Shown here piece after piece: positions 33,081 to 41,860 of a DNA stretch of 64,000 bases (position 1 is its first letter; each line of letters opens with the position of its first letter). Source of the DNA: Kribbella qitaiheensis. Its GTDB lineage: Bacteria > Actinomycetota > Actinomycetes > Propionibacteriales > Kribbellaceae. The position numbers and the translations under genes were made by a program. The stretch lies in the NCBI RefSeq assembly GCF_014217565.1, contig NZ_CP043661.1, forward strand, positions 4,216,001 to 4,280,000, read 5' to 3'. The notes under the pieces are model-generated. The model was given only the letters and a program-made list of their open reading frames with translations, made no database searches and was not told the origin of the DNA.

Positions 33081-34036
33081 ATGTATCCGGAGACCGAGCC
33101 GTACGACCAAGGGATGCTCGATGTCGGTGATGGGCATCGCATCTACTGGGAGGTCTGCGGGAATCCCGATGGGAAGCCCGCGGTGGTGCTGCACGGCGGG
33201 CCGGGGTCGGGGGCGGGGAAGTTCTGGCGTAGGTACTTCGACCCGGCGCGGTATCGGGTTGTGTTGTTCGACCAGCGGAACTGCGGCCGGAGTACGCCGG
33301 ATGCCGCCGAAGCCGAGGTGGATCTGAGCACAAATACCACCTCGCACCTGATCGCGGATATCGAGCAACTGCGGAATCATCTGGGTATCGACAAGTGGCT
33401 CGTTGTCGGTGGCTCCTGGGGAGCGACGCTCGGCTTCGCGTACGCCGAGCAGCATCCCGGGTCCGTGTCGGAGATGGTCATCTTCAGCGTCACGAACACC
33501 ACCCAGCGCGAGGTCGACTGGATCACGCGGGACATGGGCCGGATCTTCCCGGCCGAGTGGGCGCGCTTCCGGGACGTCGTACCGGAGGACGAGCGGGACG
33601 GCAACCTCGCGCTCGCCTACAGCCGGCTGCTGCACGACGCGGATCCCGCCGTACGCGAGAAGGCCGCGCGTGCGTGGTGCGACTGGGAGGACACGCACGT
33701 CGCGACCCATGCGGGACACAAACCGGATCCGCGCTACCAAGATCCCGTACTACGGCTCCGCCTGGCGCGAATCGTCACCCACTACTGGGGAAACGCGGCC
33801 TGGTTGCCGGACGGCGTACTGGTTCGCGAAGCAGGCCAGCTCACCGGGATCCCCGGCGTACTGGTCCACGGCCGCCTCGACATCAGCAGCCCGGCCGACA
33901 TCGCCTGGAACATGGCCCAGGGCCCTGGCCCGACGCCGAACTCCACCTGGTCGAAACCGCAGGCCACGGCCTCGGCACCGCAAGCATGTCCGACCTCGTC
34001 ATCACCGCCCTCAACCGCTTCGCCGGACCGGCGTAG
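33081..34036 (+). pseudogene. pip: Proline iminopeptidase, frameshifted near its 3' end
   Basis: An S33 alpha/beta hydrolase that removes N-terminal proline. ATG 33081 begins MYPETEPYDQGMLDVGDGHR, followed by VVLHGGPGSGAGKFWRRYFD (oxyanion H-G-G-P-G), LFDQRNCGRSTPDA (D-Q-R-x-x-G-R-S, diagnostic) and VVGGSWGATLGFAYAE with the nucleophile Ser. The catalytic Asp is in VLVHGRLDISSP. After WNMAQ the frame must change near the GGGCCC at 33920-33925, continuing as WPDAELHLVETAGHGLGTAS with the catalytic His and ending at 34036. Without the correction the protein ends in unrelated sequence at 34058. All catalytic residues are present across the two frames, so it may be intact in life. Confidence 0.85.
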
Positions 34037-34123
34037 ATCGCCGCAGGACAGCTCGTGATCACTCAGTGTGAAAGGTGATGCGGGCGCCTTTACAACGATG
34101 GATGGCGCGCTCACTCTGTTGGG

Positions 34124-34933
34124 ATGACGTTGACCCGTGGTGAGCTCGAGATCGACTACGACCTGGATCAGGCTTCGATCACCCACTTCGCTGCCGACGG
34201 TTTCGTCAAGCTTCGGAAAGTGCTTAGCCCGGCGACGATCGCCGCGTACGAGCCTGAGATCACCGGCAAGGTGATCGAGCTGAATACCCAGCATCTGCCG
34301 TTGGAGGAGCGCGATACCTACGGGAAGGCGTTCCTGCAGGTGATGAATCTGTGGCAGAACAGTGAGCTGGTGCTGGAGTTCGTGTCGTCGCCGCGGCTTG
34401 CGCGGATCGCGGCGCAGTTGCTCGGCGTACGGTCGGTACGGCTGTACCACGATCAGGCGCTCTACAAGGAGTCCGGCGGTGGGGTGACGCCCTGGCATGC
34501 GGATCAGTACTACTGGCCGTTCGCGACGGATCGCTGTGTGACGGCGTGGATCCCGTTGCAGGAAACGCCGTTGGAGATGGGGCCGCTGGCGTTCGCCGCC
34601 GGGAGTCAGTCGTTCGACCATGGGCGGGATCTGCCGATCAGCGACGACTCGGAGCGCATTCTCCAGACGGCGCTGGCCGAGCAGAAGTACCCCGAGGTGG
34701 TGGAGGCGTTCGAGTTGGGCGACGTGAGCTACCACCGGGGCTGGACCTTCCACCATGCGGGGGCGAACGAGACCGACATCCCGCGCCGGGTGATGACGGT
34801 GATCTACGTCGATGCGGAGATGGAGATCGCCGAGCCGGTGAACCGGTTCCAGGAAGCCGACCTGGCCACCTGGATGCCCGGCAACCAGCCCGGCGACCGC
34901 ATCTCGTCGCCCCTGAACCCCGTCCTGTACTAG
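34124..34933 (+). CDS. Phytanoyl-CoA dioxygenase (PhyH) family protein
   Basis: 269 residues. PhyH-type 2OG/Fe(II) oxygenase: VTPWHADQYYWPFATDRCVT has the H-x-D iron ligands and HRGWTFHHAGANETDIPRRV the distal His and the 2OG-binding Arg. ALYKESGGG and ARIAAQLLGVRSVRLYHDQA are typical of the family. It hydroxylates small molecules; many actinobacterial members serve secondary metabolism. ATG/GTG start at 34124 is supported by the flush N-terminus. It follows the proline iminopeptidase gene by 87 bases and may share its transcript. Substrate not inferable. Confidence 0.9.
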   Translation: MTLTRGELEIDYDLDQASITHFAADGFVKLRKVLSPATIAAYEPEITGKVIELNTQHLPLEERDTYGKAFLQVMNLWQNSELVLEFVSSPRLARIAAQLLGVRSVRLYHDQALYKESGGGVTPWHADQYYWPFATDRCVTAWIPLQETPLEMGPLAFAAGSQSFDHGRDLPISDDSERILQTALAEQKYPEVVEAFELGDVSYHRGWTFHHAGANETDIPRRVMTVIYVDAEMEIAEPVNRFQEADLATWMPGNQPGDRISSPLNPVLY

Positions 34934-35049
34934 AAGCGGCGGCGGTGACCACGGCGGGGAGGCTCAACCCGGCGCGACCGCATCTCGGCGGCGAAGGATC
35001 CCTGCAACTCCGTTCTTTCGCTCTGTCATCATGCCCTCAACCTGTCGCA

Positions 35050-35076
35050 AGTAGCGGCCAGGTTCTGGCCTCTACT
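35050..35076. promoter_or_regulatory. Palindromic site after the WYL gene
   Basis: AGTAG-C-GGCCAG-GTT-CTGGCC-T-CTACT, a 27-bp palindrome perfect but for the centre and one base pair. It overlaps the 3' end of the WYL regulator gene and matches the site at 36055-36081 on the other side of that gene, including its flanks. Probably a second binding site or a relic of a duplicated promoter. Confidence 0.6.
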
Positions 35077-36037
35077 GAGATGAAGCCGCCGCGTAGCGAA
35101 CAGCGAGCTGAGCAGCCGCCGTCTTCAACTCGACCGGCCCGACGAACTCCAGTTCGCACTCGAACATGCCGTACGTCGCGGCCACGCCGGTCCAGGACCA
35201 GCCGTTGAGGATCAGCCGGCAACTGCTGTCGGTGATCTCCTCGACGATCGCGTCGCGGCCGGCCCAGCGGGCGATATCGGCCGCCTTCGCCTGAAGAATC
35301 GCCTCGCCACGGCACGGCCATTGGTTCTGGCCGGAGAACTTGCTCGAGATGTACGCCGAGACGTCGGCCGCGGGCAGCTCGCGCGGGGTGAAGCGCGGCC
35401 CGGTCGGTGTCTTCGGCAACATCCGGTCCACCCGGAACGTCCGCCAGTCGTTACGTTCCAGGTCCCACGCGACCAGGTACCACCGCCCACCCCACGTGAC
35501 CAGGTGATGCGGCTCGACGCGACGCGGCGGCACCCATTCGGTGACACCCGGCGACGCGTAGTCGAAGCGGAGCACCTCGCGGGCGCGCAACGCAGTACCG
35601 ATCGCGATCAAGTGATCCGAGTCCACCTTCGTACGGCGTGAGTCGGCGTACTTGTCGACCGTCGTCACCTGCAATGCGTCCACCCGCTGGCGAAGCCTGG
35701 CCGGCATCACCTGGCGGACCGTGGCCAGCGCGCGAAGGGCGCCTTCCTCGATCCCGGTCACGGTCGTGGTCGCGGTCTGGAGCGCGACGGCGACCGCGAT
35801 CGCCTGGTCGTCGTCGAACAGCAGCGGCGGCAGTTCGGCGCCCGCGTCGAGGCGGTAGCCACCGTCCGGGCCCTTGCTCGCACGGACGGGATAGCCGAGA
35901 TCACGCAGCCGGTCCACGTCACGGCGAACCGTTCGCGGGCTGACCTCCAGCCGTTCGGCCAGCAGCGCGCCCGGCCAGTCGCGGCGCGCCTGGAGCAGGG
36001 ACAGCAGCGAGAGGAGTCGAGCCGAGGTTTCGGACAT
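35072..36037 (-). CDS. WYL-domain (YafY-type) transcriptional regulator
   Basis: 321 residues. N-terminal HTH_11: RLLSLLSLLQARRDWPGALL with AERLEVSPRTVRRDVDRLRD; wing DLGYPVRASKGPDGGYRL. The WYL domain is VEPHHLVTWGGRWYLVAWDL and RNDWRTFRVDRMLPKTPTG, with the R-W-Y-L variant of the W-Y-L motif, and a C-terminal WCX extension. Such proteins sense small molecules or nucleic acids. It is divergent from a two-gene ABC exporter, its likely target; the 27-bp palindrome at 36055 lies between them. Confidence 0.92.
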   Translation of the reverse strand: MSETSARLLSLLSLLQARRDWPGALLAERLEVSPRTVRRDVDRLRDLGYPVRASKGPDGGYRLDAGAELPPLLFDDDQAIAVAVALQTATTTVTGIEEGALRALATVRQVMPARLRQRVDALQVTTVDKYADSRRTKVDSDHLIAIGTALRAREVLRFDYASPGVTEWVPPRRVEPHHLVTWGGRWYLVAWDLERNDWRTFRVDRMLPKTPTGPRFTPRELPAADVSAYISSKFSGQNQWPCRGEAILQAKAADIARWAGRDAIVEEITDSSCRLILNGWSWTGVAATYGMFECELEFVGPVELKTAAAQLAVRYAAASSQ

Positions 36038-36054
36038 GGGTTCAGATTGCCACG

Positions 36055-36081
36055 AGTAACGGCCAGAACCTGTCCTCTATT
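36055..36081. promoter_or_regulatory. WYL operator candidate before the ABC exporter
   Basis: AGTAA-C-GGCCAG-AAC-CTGTCC-T-CTATT, a 27-bp imperfect palindrome 18 bases from the WYL start and 51 from the ABC ATPase start. It is the partner of the site at 35050-35076; about 43 of the surrounding bases are alignable between the two places. Confidence 0.65.
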
Positions 36082-36131
36082 GCTGGAAATGTCTTCTGCA
36101 TCAGCCCCCGCTTCGACGAAGGAGACAGCCA

Positions 36132-37106
36132 GTGATCAGCACCCGAGAGCTCACCAAGACCTTCGAGGTGAGCCGTACCGAGACCGTGCACGCGGTCCGC
36201 GGCATCAGCCTGACGGTCGAACCCGGCGAACTGGTCGCCGTCCTCGGCCCGAACGGCGCCGGCAAGACCACGACGCTGCGGATGCTCACCACTCTGATCG
36301 CCCCGACCTCCGGCACCGCCGAGGTCGCCGGGTACGACGTCGTCGCCGAGCCGAGCCAGGTCCGCCGGCAGATCGGGTACGTCGGTCAGGGCAACGGCGC
36401 GGGCCATTCGCAACGCGTAGCCGACGAGTTGGCCGGGCAGGGCGTGATCTACGGGCTCGATCGACGCGCGGCGAAACTGCGGGCGGAGGAGTTGCTCGAG
36501 TCGCTGGAGTTGAAGGACCTCGCCCGGCGCAAGGTCTCCGAGTTGTCAGGCGGTCAGCGCCGGCGGCTCGATGTCGCGATGGGTCTGGTCCACGCGCCCA
36601 AGCTGCTGTTCCTCGACGAGCCGTCGACCGGTCTCGACCCGCAGAACCGGGCGAACCTGTGGGATCACATCCTCCGGATGCGCGCGCAGTACGAGATGAC
36701 GATCGTGCTGACCACGCATTACCTCGACGAGGCCGATTCAATGGCCGAGCGGGTCGTCGTGGTCGACCACGGACACGTCATCGCGGACGACACGGCCGAC
36801 GCACTGAAGGCTTCATTGGCGGGCGATCAACTCATCCTGACCGTTGCCCCCAGCAACCACGCGGCCGTACGCCGGTTGGCGGGCCACCTACCTGGCGCGC
36901 GAGACCTCGCGGTCGACGGCGACCAGTTCACCGTCCGCGTGACGCATGGCCCGACCGCGCTGCCCATTCTGCTCGGCGCGACCCACCAACTCGGCGTACC
37001 GGTTGCTGCTGCGCAGGTGCATCGGCCGACCCTCGACGACGTGTTCCTCAACCTCACCGGCCGCAGCCTGCGCGAGGCCGGTACCAACGGAAAGGCAGCG
37101 GCATGA
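36132..37106 (+). CDS. ABC exporter ATP-binding protein (DrrA-like)
   Basis: 324 residues. Walker A AVLGPNGAGKTTTLRMLTTL, Q-loop YVGQGNGAGHSQRVADELAG (Gln-Gly), signature VSELSGGQRRRLDVAMGLVH and Walker B KLLFLDEPSTGLDPQNRANL are all intact, then LTTHYLDEADSMAERVVVVD with the H-loop. The C-terminal extension DDVFLNLTGRSLREAG is that of the DrrA/daunorubicin-resistance group (DUF4162). It energises drug or lipid export with the permease whose ATG overlaps its stop by four bases (ATGA at 37103). Likely induced through the divergent WYL regulator. Confidence 0.95.
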   Translation: MISTRELTKTFEVSRTETVHAVRGISLTVEPGELVAVLGPNGAGKTTTLRMLTTLIAPTSGTAEVAGYDVVAEPSQVRRQIGYVGQGNGAGHSQRVADELAGQGVIYGLDRRAAKLRAEELLESLELKDLARRKVSELSGGQRRRLDVAMGLVHAPKLLFLDEPSTGLDPQNRANLWDHILRMRAQYEMTIVLTTHYLDEADSMAERVVVVDHGHVIADDTADALKASLAGDQLILTVAPSNHAAVRRLAGHLPGARDLAVDGDQFTVRVTHGPTALPILLGATHQLGVPVAAAQVHRPTLDDVFLNLTGRSLREAGTNGKAAA

Positions 37107-37916
37107 CCACCCTCACCGTCCCCACCACCTCCCTCGCGACCACCGAGCCGGCGCAGCGGAACCTCTTCCGCGACATCGCGATCGTGATGACCCGGGAGCT
37201 GAGGCCGGTACTGCGGGATCCGTTCTCGCTGCTGTTCGGAATGATCCAGCCGTTGATCTTCCTCGGCCTGTTCGGGCCGCTGCTCCGCGGCTCGATGGGC
37301 GCGTCGTTCGGCGACGGCGTCTGGCAGTGGTTCGTGCCGTCGATCCTGGTGATGACCACGCTGTTCGGCACCTCGGCGACCGGGTCGAACCTGCTGTTCG
37401 AGTTCCAGACCGGCGCGCACGAACGGATGATGGTGACGCCGTTGTCGCGGTCGTCGCTGCTGATCGGGCGCGCGCTGAAGGAGATGGTGCCGCTGTTCGG
37501 TCAGGCGCTGATCGTGATCGCGGTGATGACGCCGTTCGGGTTCGACCTGCATGTCGATGGTGCCGTCGTCGGGCTGGCGCTGCTGGCCGTGTTCGGGATC
37601 GGGCTGGGCGCCTTCAGCTACGCGCTGGCGATCGCGGTCCGCAAGCAGGACTGGATGTTCTGGGTGGTGCAGCAGACCTTCCTGTTCCCGTTGATGATCC
37701 TGTCCGGGATGCTGCTGCCGCTGGAGACCGGACCCGGCTGGATGCAGGTGGCATCGAAGTTCAACCCGCTGTCCTATCTGGTCGACGCGGAGCGCTCGCT
37801 CTTCGCCGGCGAGATCAGCTCGACCGCGGTGCTCTGGGGCTGGCTCGCCGCCTTCATCACCGCGGCGGCCCGGGCTGACGGTAGGAATCCGGACGATGCT
37901 GCGCTCGGCTACCTGA
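37103..37916 (+). CDS. ABC-2 type exporter permease (DrrB-like), frameshift in last codons
   Basis: About 270 residues with six membrane helices. RDIAIVMTRELRPVLRDPFS opens the ABC2 domain; the family phrase PLMILSGMLLPLETGPGWMQ and FNPLSYLVDAERSLFAGEI is present. The open frame as it stands reads through to 38056 with a non-membrane tail; moving one frame at the GGCCCGGG at 37867-37874 gives GLTVGIRTMLRSAT and a stop at 37914-37916, the normal DrrB end, before the convergent SRPBCC gene at 37933. So the true gene most likely ends at 37916 and a base has been added. Works with the ATPase encoded just upstream. Confidence 0.88.
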
Positions 37917-37932
37917 GCGGCGCCGGGGTCAC

Positions 37933-38364
37933 CTACAGCTTCAGGAGCGCTTCGCGAAGACCGGTCTCGGCTTCGTCGCCGAGCTTCTTGAACTGGCCGC
38001 GGAAGAGTGGCTCGAGCAGCCGGGTCACGCCCTTGAACTCGAACTCCGCCCGGTAGGTGACCTCGGTGCCGGCACCGGTGTCCCGGAACGTCATCGTGTC
38101 GAGCGCGGTCACGGTCTTGTTGTCGCCGCGCAACTGGAAGATCCGGTCCGCCTCGAGCTGCTGGACGACGTACTCCAGCTCGGTCTCGCGACCGGCGAAC
38201 GAGGACTTGTTCTGGTACTTCGTCCCCACGCCGCCGTCGCCGTCGAGCTTGACCGTCGACACCGTCCCCGGATCCCACTCGACGGTGTTCTCGAAGTCGG
38301 ACAGGTAGCTGAACACTGTCTCGATGGGCTTGCTCACGGTGACGGCACGTTCGATGGTGATCAC
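37933..38364 (-). CDS. SRPBCC family protein (polyketide cyclase/dehydrase-like)
   Basis: 143 residues from GTG 38364 (VITIERAVTVSKPIETVFSY). The helix-grip fold is seen in VFSYLSDFENTVEWDPGTVS at the start and GTEVTYRAEFEFKGVTRLLE plus a long C-terminal helix EAETGLREALLKL. These proteins bind hydrophobic ligands or act as cyclases; small single-domain members of this kind are mostly uncharacterised. It is convergent with the ABC permease gene. Confidence 0.88.
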   Translation of the reverse strand: MITIERAVTVSKPIETVFSYLSDFENTVEWDPGTVSTVKLDGDGGVGTKYQNKSSFAGRETELEYVVQQLEADRIFQLRGDNKTVTALDTMTFRDTGAGTEVTYRAEFEFKGVTRLLEPLFRGQFKKLGDEAETGLREALLKL

Positions 38365-38497
38365 CCTGGCTACGTTACCGGCCGGTCCACCCCGATCCAC
38401 CCCGATCCACGGCGAATCTTATGCAGCGATCCGCCGATCCGAGATCCGGGCGAGTTCGGCGAAGTGGGGGCGGGTCGCGGGCGGAGACGTACCTTGG

Positions 38498-38692
38498 TCA
38501 GGATCGGGTGATGGCGATGATCTCGGGGATCGCCACGTCCCAGACCTGGGGTGGCAGTTCTTGACCGGCGCCTTCGAGTGGGACGTAACGGGCGCCCGGG
38601 ATCTCCCGCGCGAGAGCCTCGCCATGCTCGGGCCGGAACATCGGGTCCTCGGTCCCGTGCATGACCAGCGCCGGTACAGCCGTTGGCAGTTC
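38498..38692 (-). pseudogene. Alpha/beta hydrolase C-terminal remnant
   Basis: Directly after the stop of the DUF1772 gene, in the same frame, the minus strand reads LPTAVPALVMHGTEDPMFRP then EHGEALAREIPGARYVPLEG and AGQELPPQVWDVAIPEIIAI to a stop at 38498. This is the last third of an alpha/beta hydrolase: the H-G-T-E-D-P strand with the acid residue, and the G-A-G-x-E-L-P-P loop where the catalytic His is replaced by Gln. No N-terminal part with the nucleophile exists nearby, so it is a remnant left by a deletion that brought the DUF1772 gene up against it. Confidence 0.65.
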
Positions 38693-39253
38693 TCATCGCT
38701 GGTTGGGGAACTGTGCTGATCCGTACTGTGGAGTGGGTGTAGCTCCGCTGATCCCCTGCCGAGCCTCGCCTGAGCGGGCGCCTGAAGCGAGGGCGAGACC
38801 GAAGGCGATGACACCCAGGGCGCAGGCGATGGCGCGGACGTTGTTGGCCGGGTTCCACTTGGCCAGGTAGTTCAGCCAGTCCGCCGCACCGGCAGCCGAT
38901 GTCGGGTCGAAGGTCGCCAGCTTGTCGTTCAGCGGGATGTTGACCGCGAAGCTGAGCACGATGACGCCGATCAGGTAGAGCGCGGCACCGCCCACCAGCC
39001 ACCACTTGCCGGGACTGTTTTGGACGAACGCGATGATCGCGAGCGCCACGCAGACCAGCGCGGTCCCCATGAAGATGAGCAGGAAGAGCGGGTTCTGGAT
39101 CCGGACGTTCATCAGGTTCATCGCGGCGGCGCCCTGACCGGCCGGCATCCGCTGCAGCGACCCCATCACGGCGGTCCCGAAGGCGAAGAAGACGCCGCCC
39201 ATCAGCGCGGTGCCGACGAGAGCGGCGAGAGTGAGGATCTTGGTGAGGTTCAT
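38693..39253 (-). CDS. DUF1772 (anthrone oxygenase-like) membrane protein
   Basis: 186 residues from ATG 39253, which overlaps the TGA of the NmrA-like gene (ATGA), so the two are coupled. Four membrane helices (ILTLAALVGTALMGGVFFAF, FLLIFMGTALVCVALAIIAF, WWLVGGAALYLIGVIVLSFA and a final one near ACALGVIAFGLALASG) and the conserved NIPLNDKLA plus WLNYLAKWNPANNVRAIAC, where Asn-x-x-Arg is typical of DUF1772. Family members include anthrone oxygenases in fungi; bacterial function is unclear. With the NmrA-like reductase and divergent AraC regulator it forms a small redox-type module. Confidence 0.88.
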   Translation of the reverse strand: MNLTKILTLAALVGTALMGGVFFAFGTAVMGSLQRMPAGQGAAAMNLMNVRIQNPLFLLIFMGTALVCVALAIIAFVQNSPGKWWLVGGAALYLIGVIVLSFAVNIPLNDKLATFDPTSAAGAADWLNYLAKWNPANNVRAIACALGVIAFGLALASGARSGEARQGISGATPTPQYGSAQFPNQR

Positions 39254-40099
39254 GCGGACCACACTCCTGTCTGCGCGGCGGTGCGCGCGTAGTCACGGAA
39301 ATCGCGGGGAGCCCGGCCGAGTACCTGCTGGACCCCGTCGGAGACGTACTCGGATCGGTGGTTGCGGATCACGGCGAACAGGTCGCGGACAGCCTCGGCG
39401 TCCTCCTGCGGTACGCCGTACTCGACCAGTTCCGTCACATGCTCCCCGGGATCGAGGTCGACGTACCCGATCGGGCGGCCGGTCGCCGTACTGAGTTCGG
39501 CGGCGACCTCGGTCAGGGTGAGCGGGCGCGGCCCGGACAGCGAGTAGGTCTCGCCGGTGTGCCGCTCGTCCAGCAACGCGGTCGCCATCACCTCGCTGAC
39601 GTCGTCGACGTCGATCCAGGCCTCGGCGCCGGTACCGGCCGACAGCCGGATCTCGCCGGCCAGGACGTCGTCGAGCAGGAAGTCCTCGCTGAAGTTCTGG
39701 GCGAACCACGCGGGCCGGACGATGGTCCAGTCGGCCCCGCTGTCCTTGAGGGCGTTCTCCAGGTCGAGCGAGCTTTCGTAGACCGCGAATTCGCGGCCGG
39801 GGCTGCCGACGCCGCGGCCGGACAGCAGCACCACCCGGCGGAGGCCTTCGGCGGCTGCTTGCTTGACGAATTTGCCGGCCTGGGCCAGACCCGTCGGACC
39901 GACCGGCGGTGCCAGGTACGCCGTGTCGACGCCGGCCCGCGGTCGCGGACCACGTGCTCTCGTCGTACCAGTCGAAAGGCTGCTCGCTGGAGCGGGAAGC
40001 GAGCCGGAACTCGATCTGCCGGGCGGCGAGGTGGCCGGCGACGCGGCGTCCGGTCTTGCCCTGGCCACCGAGGATGAGGATGGGTCGTGTCGTTGTCAT
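39250..40099 (-). pseudogene. NAD(P)-binding NmrA-like protein, frameshifted
   Basis: About 283 residues in two frames. ATG 40099 begins MTTTRPILILGGQGKTGRRV (G-x-x-G-x-x-G cofactor loop) and FRLASRSSEQPFDWYDESTW; then at the GGCCCGCGG run at 39933-39941 the frame moves and goes on GVDTAYLAPPVGPTG, RRVVLLSGRGVGSPGREFAV, DWTIVRPAWFAQNFSEDFLL and DVSEVMATALLDERHTGETY. Dropping one base joins ATAAGVDTAYL cleanly. This atypical SDR family (QOR2/NmrA type) includes redox sensors and quinone reductases. It is divergent from an AraC regulator and coupled to DUF1772. Probably intact in life if the base is an error. Confidence 0.83.
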
Positions 40100-40191
40100 G
40101 GGTTAATTTCATCGCGGTCCGATGAGACAAACCATGGTTGTCAGGCGCACTTCCATGTTCGAGCGTCTCACCCTCGCGATAAGCTCGGACC

Positions 40192-41136
40192 ATGGACGTG
40201 CTCGACGATCTGCTGGCCGGCACCCGTGCGCGCGGGGGCGTGTTCAACCTGACGATCATGGATGCGCCCTGGGCGCTCGATATCCGTGACGAGGCGCAAC
40301 TGGCGCTCGCGACCCTGGTGCGCGGATCCGCCTGGGTGGTGCGGGACGGGATCGTGCCGACCCGGATGGAAGAGGGCGACGTCGCGATCTTCAACGGGCC
40401 CGAGCCGTACGTCGTGGGTGACCACCCGGATACCCGGCCACAGCTGCGGATCCATCCGGGCGGCATCTGCGAACCGTTGCCTGGGGCACCTGTCGACTAC
40501 AGTGCGCGGCTTGGGGTGCGGACCTACGGCGGACGGCTCGAAGGCGACGCGATGGTTGTCAGCGGCACCTATCAGTTGGAGGGTGACGTCAGCCGGCGGC
40601 TGCTGAACGCGTTGCCGTCGGTGCTCGTAGTACCGGCGGGTGCGGTCGCCGGTCACGTGATGTCGATGGTGCTGGGTGAGATCCAGCGCGACGAGCCGGG
40701 TCAGCAGAGTGTGCTGGACAGATGGCTCGATCTGGCGCTGATCACGACGCTGCGCGCATGGTTCGCCCGGCCGGATTCGCACGCACCCGGGTGGTACCAG
40801 GCGCAGAGCGACCCGGTCGTCGGGCTGGCGCTGCGGCTGCTGCACGAAGACCCGGCGTACCCGTGGAGTGTCGTGGAGCTGGCCGACCGCACGGGGGTCT
40901 CCCGCGCCAGCCTGGCCCGGCGGTTCAGCGGGCTGGTCGGTGAGGCACCGATGGCGTACCTCACCGGTTGGCGGATCGCCCTGGCCGCGGACCTGCTGCG
41001 CGAGACGGCCGATACGGTCGAGACCATCGCCCGCCGCGTCGGCTACGCGAACGCCTTCGCCTTGTCGGTCGCCTTCAAACGCCTCCGCGGCACAAACCCA
41101 ACCACCCACCGCCGCACAGCGCTGCAATCTGCCTAA
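40192..41136 (+). CDS. AraC family transcriptional regulator
   Basis: 314 residues. N-terminal cupin (AraC_binding_2/cupin_6) domain: VFNLTIMDAPWALDIRDEAQ, ALATLVRGSAWVVRDG and DVAIFNGPEPYVVGDHP. The C-terminal double helix-turn-helix is WSVVELADRTGVSRASLARR with FSGLVGEAPMAYLTGWRIAL and TVETIARRVGYANAFALSVA followed by FKRLRG, the AraC consensus. It is divergent from the NmrA/DUF1772 pair (92 bases) and is its likely activator; this AraC-plus-NmrA pairing is common in actinobacteria. It is convergent with the dienelactone hydrolase gene four bases away. Confidence 0.94.
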   Translation: MDVLDDLLAGTRARGGVFNLTIMDAPWALDIRDEAQLALATLVRGSAWVVRDGIVPTRMEEGDVAIFNGPEPYVVGDHPDTRPQLRIHPGGICEPLPGAPVDYSARLGVRTYGGRLEGDAMVVSGTYQLEGDVSRRLLNALPSVLVVPAGAVAGHVMSMVLGEIQRDEPGQQSVLDRWLDLALITTLRAWFARPDSHAPGWYQAQSDPVVGLALRLLHEDPAYPWSVVELADRTGVSRASLARRFSGLVGEAPMAYLTGWRIALAADLLRETADTVETIARRVGYANAFALSVAFKRLRGTNPTTHRRTALQSA

Positions 41137-41140
41137 CGCC

Positions 41141-41851
41141 TTATGTAGTTGTGGTGTTGATGAAGTCCAACGCCTGGGGCCAGGAGAGTTTGAAGGCTGC
41201 GGCGTTGACCTCGACGTCGTGGCGGGACTTGTCGGAGAAGCCGTGGTCCGCGCCTGGGTAGAACTGGGTGATGGTGGCGCCACTCGACCGGCCCTGGAGT
41301 GACGTCTGCAGTGCTTCGAAGTCGGCGACGGGCACCGCGGCGTCGTTGCCCGGGTAGATCACCAGCACCGGCGCGGTAATCGCTGCAGCCTCGGCGATCG
41401 TGTCGTACGAGTGGTTCGGCCGCAGCGCGGACGGCGTGGTCGGGTGGTACGCCGTGACGCTCGCGAGCCGGTGCTCCCTTGCCGCCAGCAACAACGCGAA
41501 GCGGCCGCCGAGGCACCAGCCGATCACGCCGGCCTTCGAACACCCGAGGTCGCCCAGCAGATGGTCGAGCAACGCCACCTGCTCGGCCAGCACGGTGTCG
41601 TCGTCGAGCCCACCCAGCAGCTCGCTCAGCTCTTCCCTGCTCGAGTTGTCCGTACTACGGCCCTTGAACGGATCCCAGACCAGCGCGGTGACCCCACGTC
41701 CGGCCAGCTCGTCCGCCCAGTCCCGGAGCTGCGCACCGATTCCGGTGATCATCGGCAGCAGCAACATGCCCGGCCCGGCACCGGCCGAAGCCGGGCGGGC
41801 CAGGTAAGCAGTGAGATCCCCAACGGAAACAGTCGACGTTTCGATACTCAT
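41141..41851 (-). CDS. Dienelactone hydrolase family protein
   Basis: 236 residues. Alpha/beta hydrolase with the cysteine nucleophile in GVIGWCLGGRFALLLAAREH (G-x-C-x-G-G), acid residue in VIYPGNDAAVPVADFEA and His in QFYPGADHGFSDKSRHDVEV, exactly the Cys-Asp-His triad of dienelactone hydrolases. It opens enol-lactones or acts on related esters in the cytoplasm. The MFS exporter gene lies nine bases upstream in the antisense sense of reading (its stop at 41861 faces this start), so they may be one transcript: MFS then hydrolase. Confidence 0.92.
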   Translation of the reverse strand: MSIETSTVSVGDLTAYLARPASAGAGPGMLLLPMITGIGAQLRDWADELAGRGVTALVWDPFKGRSTDNSSREELSELLGGLDDDTVLAEQVALLDHLLGDLGCSKAGVIGWCLGGRFALLLAAREHRLASVTAYHPTTPSALRPNHSYDTIAEAAAITAPVLVIYPGNDAAVPVADFEALQTSLQGRSSGATITQFYPGADHGFSDKSRHDVEVNAAAFKLSWPQALDFINTTTT

Positions 41852-41860
41852 GCCGCGAGG

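Noticed and set aside
37861..38056. ABC permease tail as a genuine extended C-terminus
   Set aside because: The tail is the complement of the SRPBCC gene, while a one-base shift yields the normal family end and stop before that gene.
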